The position numbers and the translations under genes are program-made. From assembly GCF_000224145.3 (NCBI RefSeq), contig NC_020175.2, positions 1,500,576 to 1,564,575 of the forward strand: a DNA stretch of 64,000 nucleotides. Reading direction: 5' to 3'. The DNA comes from Ciona intestinalis. Taxonomy: Eukaryota > Chordata > Ascidiacea > Phlebobranchia > Cionidae. Numbering within the stretch: position 1 is the first letter of the stretch; the number at the start of each line of letters is the position of its first letter. The notes under the pieces are model-generated. The model did not search any database. It saw only the letters and a program-made list of their open reading frames with translations, and had not been told where the DNA came from. Below, in pieces: positions 37,801-49,000 of this stretch.

Positions 37801-40800
37801 TTTTTTAAAAGTTGTTTCGTATTTTAAAACTTTGACGGTACCTTTAGATCACATTTGAGCATATCTATCAAAACACAAATTTTGATTTTTGTTGGTATGC
37901 CCCTTTAAATTAGGGATGGAAAAAACAAAAAATTATATATTTAAAGTTTATACAACAGAGAAACTAGCACAGCAGGTTAAGTTTGGTAGGTTAACTACAA
38001 GTTTCAGAATAGAAGTATTTCATTTTGTTGTCATGTCCGCCCCCACACAGGGGCGCAACAAGGGGGGCTGTTTTGCTGTCATGACAGCAGCCCGCTTTTC
38101 CACAGACATGCACAGCCCTGGACACTCAGGTCGGCAATCTGCAATTGCCAAGAGTTTTGCCGACGCATTTGGACAGACCGTCGGCAATAAGATGTAGAAA
38201 CAGGCAAAGAAAAAAAATTTTTTTTTAAACAAAATATTTTAGCGTTTTTGTTTCCTCAACCAAGCAGCATGTTTATTACGAATTAGTAGGGATTCACATG
38301 TGGATTCAATGCATTATAATAGCGATTGTTTGAACCAGCAATTGATAACGAGATAATAACAATTAACACGCTGATTATTTGCATCATCTCCTTGAATATT
38401 TAGCCTGTAGTTCTTGTTTAGACAAAAAGCGCCGCTAATCAAATCATTTAGAACACGTGCTTTGCAGTGAAAGAGAAGACGTAATGCAGCAGCAGCACTT
38501 TGCATTATTTTAATATAAATAAGTTTTAGAATTTATGTTTTTTTTATTAAAAATCAGTCTAATCAGATACGAAACATTGGGCGCTCATTATTTGATAACG
38601 GCTGTAATTCAAGTCAAGCAAATTCGCTGACGTTGCGATTCGCAACATCACGCCCGGCCCCGCATCTTTTAAATCGTCGGCATATTGTCGACATTAAAAA
38701 CCGTCTGCAACTGGTTACTGACCTACTTTTAAATGAGTGTCCAGGGCTGCATGCACGCAGCCAGAAAGTGCGAAAAACCAACACAATTTTTCGTTCAATT
38801 GTTACTTTACTTGTCCTATTGCAACGTAACTATTAATTATGACAATTCATAATGTAACAATCTGGAGGAATGTGTCCACTGCCTAACCAACCAGGAGATC
38901 GAACACATTGTGTATAAGCGTCACAACATCGTGTATAAGCGCCATATTTTTATGCTCTGCGTCGTTCGATGTAAAGAAAGACGTATGCGGTAGCATACAT
39001 TTCACATCTAACAAGTGAAGCAATCGTTGTGAATTTGTTCACGCTAAAAATTTTCCATTTCACGAATGCACATAAGTAAAAATAGGCTTGCAAAAATACT
39101 TTTGTACGCGCAGCTGTGTAAAATGTGCCCATTTTCCGATGCCGCCGCAACGGCCGGATTTTTTAAAACTGCCGGCAGAAGACGGCCGGCGTGTGAATCC
39201 GGAATTTATTTACTTTGCCAGCTGGATAACATTTCTTTCATGTTAACGTATACGTAAGTTACCTATTCGTGCAGTTCTGACGTAACAAACAGCTTTATGT
39301 TAGCACAAATCCGGTATTTATGTGGAGACAATAGCAATTGTGACGTAACATTACCAGCTGTCTGTCGTAATACACTTTCTGTATTTGATTGGGCAACAAT
39401 AGGAATTGTGACTAATGCAATACGTAACAATACAAACCAATATTTCAACTCGCGTATGTTTGGAGAGTGTAGATCAGTGTATTACAGAATATAAGATACC
39501 GACAATCTTAAAGCACTATTAAATTTCTGGTAATTCTTAAAAAGCAATTTATCGGAGGTAGAACATGCAAGTTTTTTTTAAATGTAGTTGGTAATCGCCG
39601 ATTAGTTTATTTCAAGTTTAAACCAAAGAAAGCAATCCTAGTAGTCTCTAGTCTACTAAGTGGAGTATTGGTTAATTAAACTAGCGTATGTTAATAATAT
39701 CAATGTTGACCGAGCAAAGTTTGTTGCGCGCATTATAAATAACGCTATATTGCCATTTTTATTAAAATAGCTTATAAGCAAAACTTTATTTTTATTGCTA
39801 AATGTTTAGCCCTGTAACAGTTACATGTGTGTTACACGTGGAAATCGTCGCGGTAATCAGACTTTTCGGGAAAAGACGAAACATGATTGACGCGTTCAAA
39901 TTAAATTCTTACGCTAAGGTAAGAACCGTAGGAAAATCGTTGGCTTATATCTAAAAGCCTCATTCGTGGTAAAAGCGACACACGAAGGCGCGGTTACAGT
40001 TAGGGCAGCAACATATTGCGTCAGAACGCATGCTCCGGGAAAAACTGCCGGAAAAAAAAGCTGCTCGCGTACCACCTGGGAAACCTGCATACCATGGTTT
40101 GGGAACTTTGCGTACCATGGTTTGGGAACCCCTGATTTAAACTAATCATGAGAAACAAAAATTATACAAAAACTACAGATCGTATGGGAGAGAATAAAAC
40201 ACGACATTATCCACGATGAACATGCGTAGAACTTGTGCACCAATGTTTTATCAGTTTATACTAATTTAGATACGTATTTTAATAATGTAGTGTTAGTTTT
40301 AATTTACTGCGTAAAATGGAATATATAATTGTGTGCACACCTAATAAAGAGAGTGGTTTATCGCATCAGAGATAAATGTTGATTAAACATAAACATGACA
40401 GTCCCCTTTTGAAGGCGCTGGCTGCGCCACTGCCCCACATTGTAGTTTTGAAGAATTTTATTTTCAAACTTTGAAAGGTTTGCTTTTAATTCAATAATTT
40501 ATACTTCAGGGGTAATTTAAACATAATATACTGATATAATAAAAAGATAATGGATAAAAAATATATATATTTAAAATTCAGTCATTTGCATGAGAAGTGT
40601 CTTGTGCAAAAAAATAGTGTAGCAAAATATGCATACCAATTTTCTATACAATATTATAATAATATACTATAGCAGTAGATAAGGATGCACATAGCAGAAT
40701 AATTAGGTATTCCTATTCAGCTGTGTAAAAAGTGCCCATTTTCGATGCCATCGGCATCGGCCAGATTTTTCAAGAACTGCCAGCAAAAAACGGCCGGCGT

Positions 40801-43800
40801 GGAAATCCGGAATTTATTTACTTTGGTAATCGCCGATTAGTTTTACAGTTTCATTAAAACCAAAGAATGCAATCCTAGTAGAGTATTTCTTGCCTACCTA
40901 GCTTCTGTTAATAATTCCAATGTTGACCGGACACAGTTTGTTGCACGTATTATAAATACCACTATGGCGTATATATTTAAAAAATTATAAGCAAAACTTT
41001 ATTTTTAGCACCTAACTTATAGCCCTGTGACAGTTACGTGTGTGTTACACGTGGAAAACGTTGCGGCAATCAGACTTTGATCGGGAAAAGATGAAACATG
41101 ATTGACGCGTTTTAATCAAATCCTTCTGCTATGATAAGGACCGCAGGAAAATCGTTGGCTTATATCCAAAAGCCTCGTACATGGTGAAAACGGCACACGA
41201 AGGCGGGGTTAGTTACTGCCGCAACATTTGATGTCAGAACACACGCGCCAGGGAAAACTGCCGGGAAAATACAACTGCGGACCAGATTTTTGTTTTTTAC
41301 ATGCCTGTTCCTATTCTAGGATATCCTAGAATACTTTATTGCGAATCTTTTTTATTTATAAGGAAAAATAAGTTTACCAACATAAATCAGTGAATTGGCC
41401 TTTCAATAGTAGCCTTGTTAGATCATGAGCTATAAAAGGATGAAAAATTGTAGCATTGGGTAATTTTTGTTTTGTAATAATCGGTTGCCAAATTTTCCAC
41501 ATTTGGCGTTTTCGCACTATACGTTATGCATTAACATCAGAGATCCAATCTTTTCTGCAGGAATACAGAGTAGGGATGTGCTGAGGTCGTAAAAGCTCGG
41601 GTTCGCCGAGCGCCGAGCTTCAACGAAAAGCTCGGCACGAGCCCGAGCCCGAGCACCTATGACGTCATCAAGGAGAAAGGCGTACGAGAATACGTTCCTA
41701 TTCAGTCGAAAAGCGTCGCTAATCAAAATAATACAGAACACGTGGTTTGCGGTTAAAGAGACGTCTCGTTACGTAATTCCCAGTGTTGCAAAATGTAAAA
41801 TTCATACAAAAAAAAATATGCAACAGTTTTTTATCAGATCAGAATTGTAGAAATACCCCTTTATCACTGATAATGTCACCGTCCGGATCGTCGAAAAACG
41901 CTCGTATTTTTGTAATAGAAAGATATTCTATTAATAATAAAATCAACTTTCTTACGTCCGGCGCATCGGTTACGCTGCGAAAACACAGCGACAAGCTAAA
42001 ATGACGGAACGGTTTGTCACGAAGTAAATATCGTCCGGGCCAAGCTTGGACAGAGGCCAAAAAACGTTGTTCGTTGGCACCGCGCAAGAACCAAAGTTTC
42101 GTAAATCCCAGTTGCAAGATATTAGTTTTTTCCATAAAATATTTAATTAGAAATTTATGTACACTTGTTATGTTATGTAACAGTAACACTATTGCAAAAT
42201 CCGAAAGTTTAAACAATTTATATAAATCGTATAATTTATAAAACACTGGCTGCACGCTGACGTGGCATTACGTCATTTTCCACGAGAGCATATTCACAAC
42301 GATTGCTTCGCTTAAAAGTGTTGAATGTATGCCTATCGCATGGGGTCTTCCTTTATTTCCTAAGCGAGCGCAGAGCGTAAATATGTGACCTTTCGATCGC
42401 GTGGTGGGTCAGGCAATGGGCACNNNNNNNNNNNNNNNNNNNNNNNNNNNNNNNNNNNNNNNNNNNNNNNNNNTTCGATCGATTTCGTTACCTGATAATT
42501 ACGAACACCCGTGATTATAACGAACACGCAACAAACATAAAACATCAAATCGCAGCTTTAACAACCTTTCTATCGCACAGGCGCCCGCACTATAGTCAGA
42601 AATATGCAAGATTTCGTAGCTTGAGTGACAGACGCGCGTAAAATATATTACGCCCGGAATTTCAATAAAATTAACCGATCACCGTCCGGATTTACTTCTA
42701 CAATCAGATATGGAAACATTAGGGATTAGGCTATCGTGTAATTCGACACCTGCTGTAATTGCATAAGATCAAATTCGCCGACGTTGCGATTCGTTACTTG
42801 CGAGAGAGCAAATTTACAACGAACGAAAAATGATTAAAGAGAAAGCTACGCTGACTAGTCTCGTTATCTTTTAGTAGCTTCACTTTTTTCATTTTTTATA
42901 TTTTTCGCTCTCGCGTGCAACATTATAGCAATAGCATAAGGCTCGGCGCTCGGCCCAGATTTCAGCCGAGCGCCGAGCGTCAAAAAAGGAGACGCTCGGG
43001 CACGAGCTTTTGAGTTCGGGCTCGGCTCGGCACATCCCTAATACAGAGCTTCAATCCCTGCAGAACGATGGTGTGAAAACGCCTAATTTGTAACTATGTA
43101 TGGAACGTAAACGCTAACCCAAAACGTATAGCAACCTTTAGGAGAACGATAAGAAACGTTTTTTCTCAAAAATACAAGAATTGATTTTTCAAAATTAATT
43201 CTGTGCTTTATTATATTTTTTTGAATTGTCAATCAGTAAACGTATAATAGTACTAATTTGTGACATCACCCAAAAATGGTCATATATTTTGATTTTGAAA
43301 ATATTGGGCAATATATGCTTTGTGTCCAATCTTCTCCCACTATATATGTATATTGTTTGTACCTCTTGTTTCGCATTAAACATTACAGTTTCTTTTAATA
43401 GTGACCTATGAAACCATTGTTGAGAGTTAAGCCTATGCGAAGAAGTAGGTACACAATTTTTTACTTGAAGATTTATACATCTAATACTAAAATCAAAGTT
43501 GGAGCAATATAGCAATACTTCAGTAAGTTGATAAAAACCTTTGGAGCTTGATAATCTTCATCGTTATAATCACTTGTTTCATCTGAAACTTCATTCTGTA
43601 GATTAATATATCACATAAGTAAAATGTATTGCTCTGCATGAAACATCAGTGTTTTCTATATTTTTATTTATACTATGCTACAATTACAAACATAGCAGTA
43701 CACAAATGTTATAAACACCATTAGATCGTCAAAGTTATCATCTTCATCTGTTTCCTCTTCTGAAACTTTGCTCTGTAGAATAATGAATTTTCATACATGA

Positions 43801-44144
43801 AGCAACACTGTCTTCTATATAAAGTTTATTTACACACTGTTAACATTTTTCTTCACATATAAGGTAAACAATACACACATCTCTCTATTAAACAGCATTG
43901 CATTTTATCATTGTATTTTTTATTGTTCAAGTACTGCACAACTGAAAACCATTTATATTTAGCTTTTCATGAAATGATAAACTTCCATTAAGATTTATAT
44001 GTTTATAAACCGTTTCCTAACCATTGTAACAAAGAAAGCTATACTAACATCGAAGGTTTTTTCTTGCTTCTTATATTCTGCAAGCCTCTGTGTTATTTTA
44101 GGTGTTCTCCTACTATATTTTGGCTTCTTTGCAACAACAGACAT
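28823..44144 (-). CDS. C2H2 zinc-finger protein with four fingers, 15 exons
   Basis: Minus-strand exons are 44144-44049, 43772-43719, 43595-43539, 36839-36685, 36323-36199, 36105-36073, 35963-35427, 35124-35022, 33026-32871, 32489-32282, 31992-31925, 30938-30815, 30531-30345, 30202-30057 and 29029-28823. Every junction is in phase; the product has 751 residues. It starts MSVVAKKPKYSRRTPKITQR, then two short acidic exons. Residues of about 75-160 form a helical, Cys-containing domain (NNFWYGIKQVLEMDLQSLF, then SCYLVGGYCRYVLS) that I cannot name. A long Lys/Ser/Glu-rich disordered middle follows. Fingers lie at about 612-634 (YSCELCGKKF), 638-660 (YKCQVCGKTF), 666-688 (FECEYCDRKF) and 694-717 (YRCTDCPRRF). 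Linkers such as HAGIKPYKC and HTGQMPYRC are close to the TGEKP type, so DNA binding is likely. No KRAB or BTB domain is seen. The 6.7-kb intron between exons 3 and 4 is full of transposons. Confidence 0.78.
29041..30056. other. Last intron of the zinc-finger gene
   Basis: AT-rich intron between the exon ending HPTHYK and the final exon starting EHLNRH. The 60-codon open frame on the plus strand at 29190-29372 has no supporting features. No repeat family was recognised. Confidence 0.5.
30950..31915. other. Intron of the zinc-finger gene, nothing recognised
   Basis: Roughly 970 bases between two in-phase exons. No repeat family of this window, no splice-bounded exon and no RNA gene was seen. 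Confidence 0.45.
32700..32860 (+). mobile_element. Decayed tRNA-derived SINE
   Basis: The body matches the SINE family loosely: GCTGCTACCATTATGGAATA, GTGTCATTAGGCAAAAGATT and CAATTGCGCCAACCCAGTGG. The tRNA-like head is strongly altered and the tail is gone. It lies in an intron of the zinc-finger gene. Confidence 0.6.
33090..34535. mobile_element. hAT-like element with CAGGATTGTAAAA inverted ends
   Basis: Ends CAGGATTGTAAAA and TTTTACAATCCTG are perfect inverted repeats. The flanks CATTGAGT (33082-33089) and CATTTGAGT (34536-34544) look like an 8-bp duplication with one extra T. The interior (GTCACCGTCCGGATCGTCGA, CTTGGACAGAGGC) is shared with the middle of 41571-43040, so the two families are nested or chimeric. 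It lies in an intron of the zinc-finger gene and I recognise no transposase in it. Confidence 0.75.
36930..38035. mobile_element. GGGGAAAGATGGGAC element carrying a younger TTAA insertion
   Basis: The left end GTAGGGTGGGGAAAGATGGG and the interior (ATTCGACAGTGTTC, TAGGCATGTGTCAATATGGC) match the 14690-16035 family. The match is broken at a TTAA by the 37286-37908 element and resumes afterwards (GAAACTAGCACAGCAGG). The order of insertion is therefore clear. It sits in the large intron of the zinc-finger gene. Confidence 0.65.
37286..37908. mobile_element. piggyBac-like MITE nested in another repeat
   Basis: TTAA at 37286-37289 and 37905-37908 enclose inverted ends AGGGGCATACCAA and TTGGTATGCCCCT. 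It is the same family as 12897-13741 and about 220 bases shorter. The flanking host repeat resumes directly after the second TTAA. Confidence 0.88.
38036..39100. other. Repeat-derived intronic DNA
   Basis: It contains a GC-rich patch (38040-38175, GACAGCAGCCCGCTTTTCCA), a copy of the GGGATTCACATGTGGATTCA motif group at 38270-38400, and further CpG-containing repeat sequence. The small open frames on both strands show no protein-like pattern. Confidence 0.4.
39104..40100. mobile_element. Unclassified repeat starting CAGCTGTGTAAAATGTGCCC
   Basis: This segment is repeated with about the same order of blocks at 40719-41312: CGATGCC followed by CGGCCGGAT, then GGCCGGCGTG with CCGGAATTTATTTACTTTG, then CAGTTACATGTGTGTTACACG, and finally the CCGGGAAAAACTGCCGG part. 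A 350-base block (about 39240-39590) is present only here. The family was not recognised. Confidence 0.6.
41571..43040. mobile_element. hAT-like element with 8-bp target duplication ATACAGAG
   Basis: Ends TAGGGATGTGC and GCACATCCCTA bound 1,470 bases. The duplications ATACAGAG at 41563-41570 and 43041-43048 are exact. Subterminal regions are GC-rich and repeat GCTCGGGTTCGCCGAGCGCC-type words in both orientations, possible transposase-binding sites. No transposase is visible. A 50-base gap lies at 42424-42473. A partial copy lies at 53783-54914. Confidence 0.88.
42424..42473. other. Assembly gap (50 N)
   Basis: A standard-length run of N inside the hAT-like element. Confidence 1.
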
Positions 44145-44369
44145 TTTAAAGTTTTTAAGCAAATGAACTGTGAACAAATATGACATTGTTGTAAAAAGGT
44201 TAAATAGGAAATAGGACTTTGATCAGCAAACACAGGTATCCAATTTGGTCACTTCATGAAGCTATAAAACTCATGCACAAATAAACAGAGAAGACATGAC
44301 AAGTACAGATGGAACTACTAATATATTGTGCAGTTGCTCCAATTGAAGACCTTTTTACCTGCTTCACAT

Positions 44370-44655
44370 ATGCGTGGTCGTTAAATGACAGTCATTATAC
44401 CATGGGTGTTTTGTTTCATATACCTCATACCAGCTTTCGAGTGACCACACTGTAACTGTGTGGTTGATTGTTTTTTTTGTTAAGTTTTTCGTTCTTATGG
44501 CTGTCAGTTTAAACAATCTATTATTGCCCACTGGGTTGGAGCAATTGCTGTTAAGTGTCTTGCCCAGAGATACACATGCCCACAATGGTAGAAGCGATGA
44601 GCTTTGAACCCATAACCTCTGCATTAGAGACATGAATGCACGCTGACCAAAACGA
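44370..44655 (-). mobile_element. tRNA-derived SINE
   Basis: On the minus strand the body reads CATTGTGGGCATGTGTATCT with GGCAAGACACTTAACAGCAA and CCAACCCAGTGGGCAATAAT, and the tail region is ATAATGACTGTCATTTAACG. It lies upstream of the zinc-finger gene. The head is degraded. Confidence 0.78.
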
Positions 44656-44659
44656 CGAT

Positions 44660-46005
44660 GGGCTGTGTTGTGTTTATTTACGCGTGTTGTTATGAACACA
44701 TAAGGCTTATTATGAACATATCATACTGGAGTTGTAGAATTAACGGCTTGTAATTTAAGTTGTAACAACTTGTAATTTGTTAGAAAAGTAACTTTTAAAA
44801 GCCAAGACATTAAGTTGCCCGCGTATTTGCGTCGAATATTTTGCTTTAAAATGTCGGACGGGCGCGCATGCAGCCAACGGTGGGCCATGACGCACAGACA
44901 ACCAAGAAAGAACTAAATCGTTAAAATAGTAAAACATAATATATTGATGTATTGCTTAGCCTTAATTTCAACCATTTTTACTTTACTAATTTTAACAGTA
45001 TTCAGTATTATCTATTTAATAAACCTTGTGTTTAAAATCCTTTACAATCGGAAGACGGCATTTAACCACGTGACTAGAACACGACAAAGAAAATCTTAGT
45101 TTGTCTGTTATGCTTTTACGCCTAAAACACGCGTTTAAACTAAATTAAACCTAAATATAACTACTTCTCGGCCTTTATTTTTTTAACTCTTCAGTGTAAC
45201 CCGTTTTAAATTTAATTTAAACTAGATAACTGCTTTTAACAAAAACAACGAGACTTTTGCAGACCGCGTTTTTTGAAGCGGCAGAAATGGCTAGCCTCTG
45301 TTTCATCAACCTTTCAACTATGACGTCATAATTCTTTCTGAATTCAAATATTACCACGTTTTATTCAATTCGGCGCCCCAAATATGTTATATCAATGTAC
45401 AATTTAAGTTCAATTAATTTGGTTTCGTTGACAAATAGCAATAAAGCCGACGTATTTTTCAAACATACGTTGCCTATGTGCTAAAAGCTGAACTTCCTTA
45501 GTTTAGATAAAATACCTTTGCTTTTTAAAAAGCGATGTCTTTCACTAGAAAAAAACATTTCTTCATATTCTAATTAACTATGATTTCATTATACCCAAAT
45601 ATTCTACATCGATGCTACTTAACAGTTTATATAAATGTATCTTAATACGCCTTGGCTAAAATTTAGGTAAACAAAGCTGCATGTAAAATTACACTTACCA
45701 TGTATCATTTTCTTCTCTGGTCTAGATAAACTATTCTTTCAAACTGACAGAGTATCTCTAAAAATCTACTTTAACCATTTTTATCTAGTAGTTTTTAAAT
45801 CAAACAAGAAAAAGTGATCATTCATGTGCAAGGCAAGATGGTTGTAAGTAATAATGGGTCATACACATACATAAACCGAAACAATCATCATCTGTCTTAT
45901 TTCATCAATACACTTATCTTTGCAGGGAAGGTATATAATAAAAACTTAAGATAAAAATTAAGTAACAGAACATTTTAGAATCCCTAAAATGTGCACAATC
46001 ATTTC
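44660..46005. other. Intergenic region between slc30a6 and the zinc-finger gene
   Basis: Both flanking genes read leftward. The part near 44800-45400 has more CpG (GGACGGGCGCGCATGCAGCC, GCGTTTTTTGAAGCGGCAG) and may include a promoter or 5' untranslated region. The right part should hold the slc30a6 3' untranslated region. No coding exon was found. Confidence 0.4.
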
Positions 46006-49000
46006 CTATGACTTTGTTAGTTTTAAATTTGCAGAACTTAAAATTCCTGTTGCAAGTTTGGTTCCAGATACTTGTTTGAGCATGTTGGTAGATGGTTTGG
46101 ATGGTGGGGGTGTACTGAAGCCAGCTGCTTTATACATGCGGGCTATGTTACTACCGGCGGATGGGGGAGCTAATGATTTTATTTGTGGTTTGCTTTTTGT
46201 AGGAGCAAAGCTGAAATCATCTGCTGATTTTTTCTCGGCTATAGTTGTTGTGTATTTTGATGGATTATGTGGCATTGGAGCTACGGCTGCTGCTGGCTTG
46301 TTGAAGCCATATATTATACTTGATGAAGCACTACTTGGTTTTGAACCACTAGTGCTTCTAACAGCTCGAGGAATGTTAATTACCCCACTGGAAACCATAG
46401 GTACAGAACCCCAATCATCCTTGGATACCTATGAAAAGTGTTAAAAAATATGTTTTATTTTTTTTATTTATAATTCAGCAAATAACTAAAATGTAAAATA
46501 TAATATATCTTAAAATATTCCTTTATAAATGAGAAATTTATCTATGTATTAGCTAATTAGCACATAGGTGAAATATATCTTTAAATATTTCTTTATAAAT
46601 GAGAAATTTATCCATGTATTAGCTAATTAGCACATAGGTGAAATATATCTTTACCTGCACAGTAAGGTGAGAAACAAGAGTTGACAAACGGTGTGTGACG
46701 TGTGCCAGCACCATCTGTTCATCTGCATCTCGACGTACACGCACATTAATACTACCAACCATTGTTAACCCATTATGATATCGTTTCTTATTATTAACAG
46801 ACAATGAGACTGTGTAAAATCTTTCGTTTCGAATTTCAAGGACACCATCTACAACCAAAATACATGCAATTCAGGTTTAAGATTAATAATGCACACTTCA
46901 TTTTAGTTTATGTATGTACAAACTTATTTAAAGCAAAGATGAAGAATAAACGACATTTTAAAATCCTAACAAAAATATATTTTACAAACAATTTAATTAA
47001 TCATAAATTAAACACTTTGAGCTAACATACACAATCAAAAACGGGTAATTCTAAAACAACGAAATAATGATTTACCTAAAGTTTGAGCTTCACTTAAAAG
47101 TTTATCCAGCTGCCCCAGTAAGTAAGGAGGAGTTGTGTTGAGCAACACTCGTGCACTGCACGAGGCAACAGGCCACATAGTACACAACGTGCACGTTGAT
47201 ATTAAAATCGCTGAGACTGTATCAGCGAAGTAATACAAACTGAAACATAAATTTAAAACCAAGAAGTTCATTTAAAAAACTAAAAACCAAAATCTTTCTA
47301 AAGTATAATTAGTTTTATTCTAATAAGTAAGCTATGTAAAACGGAATTTAATAAAAAATAATAGGTTGGGTTTAGAAATTACTGCAGTAGCTAAATAACC
47401 CACTAATGAACTTGATTTTAAAATGAATAATCCCCACACTATATGCTTTTTACATTCAATAAACCTTACTTCATTTGAATAAGAAGATTTGTCAAAAAAA
47501 TCAGCGAAGCCCCAATAAACGAAGTAAGAAGAAAAGGGTTTATTCTTGGTAGCAATATCTTGCTTAAAGCTGGTATAATGCTACATAGTGTTTGGCTCAT
47601 ATCTGCCATGTGTTCTTGTAACACTGAAGATTGTGAAGCTATAATAACAAATTAGATTTTTAAAAAGGGTTAATCCACATACACAAAAAATACTATCGCT
47701 CCTTTCTATTATAAAGGGTGACAACATTTTATTTTAGAAGCTATTTTACTATACAAAAAGTTCCATGAAGCAAAGCAAATGGCCTATGATAAAAAGTTTT
47801 AGATAACTTTTGTAAACATTGATTTACTGTAACAAGGATCTAACCACTCCTGCTGTCACATACACCATAATGTTATTCATGTAGTGAAGTCATTGTCATA
47901 ATAAGACCAATAACACAGTCACTTATTAACAAAATATTCCACGAGTTCATGGGAACGTACCATTTGTAATACACTGCAGCGGCTTGTTATTAACAGACAA
48001 AGTAATCATAACATGGAAAAGGAAGCCAACCAATAAACCAGGCAATAACCTTCCAATAGACACTTCTGGCTGGTCAATTATCCTATTAAAGAAAATATGA
48101 AATTAAATAAATATTCCAATTAAAGAGTCCGGACCACGCTCATACAAGTTGGTTTTAAGTTTAAATTTACACTTAATAAACACTATCTGTGGTATTTTTA
48201 TATAAAAAAAATATTTGGTTTATCCAAAACACGTTTTAAAAATTGCCAAAAAATCCCCCTATTGTTGCGTCAGGCACTATGGCGTAAATTAAGTCACGAA
48301 CTGTTTTAATCGATTAGCTGATTTAGGCTTTGCTGGTGGAAAATAAACAGAGTGTACCACCGACATAGCGTTTTCTGTTACTTTTAAATTAAGAAATGGT
48401 GTTGCCCTGGCCTGATTCTAGTTTAAAATTAATGTTTTTTTAAAATTGTTATATAAGTGTATTACAGTATTACACCATTTAAATTTGTCAGTTAACAATA
48501 ACCAATAATGTAAAAATGTGTGATGTATAGTCACATAGAAGTATTTTATCTGATGAAGTGACATAAGAGAAGATGGTAGTCTACTAGCAGTAGTTATTAG
48601 GCCTTTCCAGCTAGAACCTGTACTACCAGCAAGTGTTGGGGAAGTAGACAGGCCAAGTTTACCTTCCATGAAAACAGGTGATGCTGAGCAAATCAAAAAT
48701 ACAAATTGGTGAGTTGACTAAGAATGGCCTTTATTAAACAGTATCGCTACACAGCTGATCAGGACTTTGTTAGATAGGTATGGGAGTCACTGGATAGGAA
48801 AACAGAAAGGTTCCATCAGTACTGATTAAAAGTATAAGCGACCAAAATTATAGTGAAAAAATTATTTTATCATTCACTTTTGAATGGTCTTTTTTTATAC
48901 AAAATGGGATTCATGTAAGAGTTATGTTGTTTTAAACTAAGTACATTCAACATTACTGGGAATACACATTGGAGTTTTGGATTATTTTCAGTGTTTTGAA

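Larger units (their letters stand above)
40684..43190. mobile_element. Three-layer transposon nest
   Basis: The outer layer is a broken copy of the 439-base hAT-like MITE (GGATGCACATAGCAGAATAA at the left, CTAGGATATCCTAGAATACT at about 41320, and related sequence at 43080-43190). It is interrupted by the unclassified repeat (40719-41312), flanked by CCTATTC on both sides, and by the complete hAT-like element 41571-43040. This shows at least three successive insertions. Confidence 0.7.

Noticed and set aside
45989-46444. 151-codon plus-strand open frame
   Set aside because: It is the antisense shadow of the last exon of slc30a6, whose Ser/Pro/Ala-rich codons avoid stops on the other strand.
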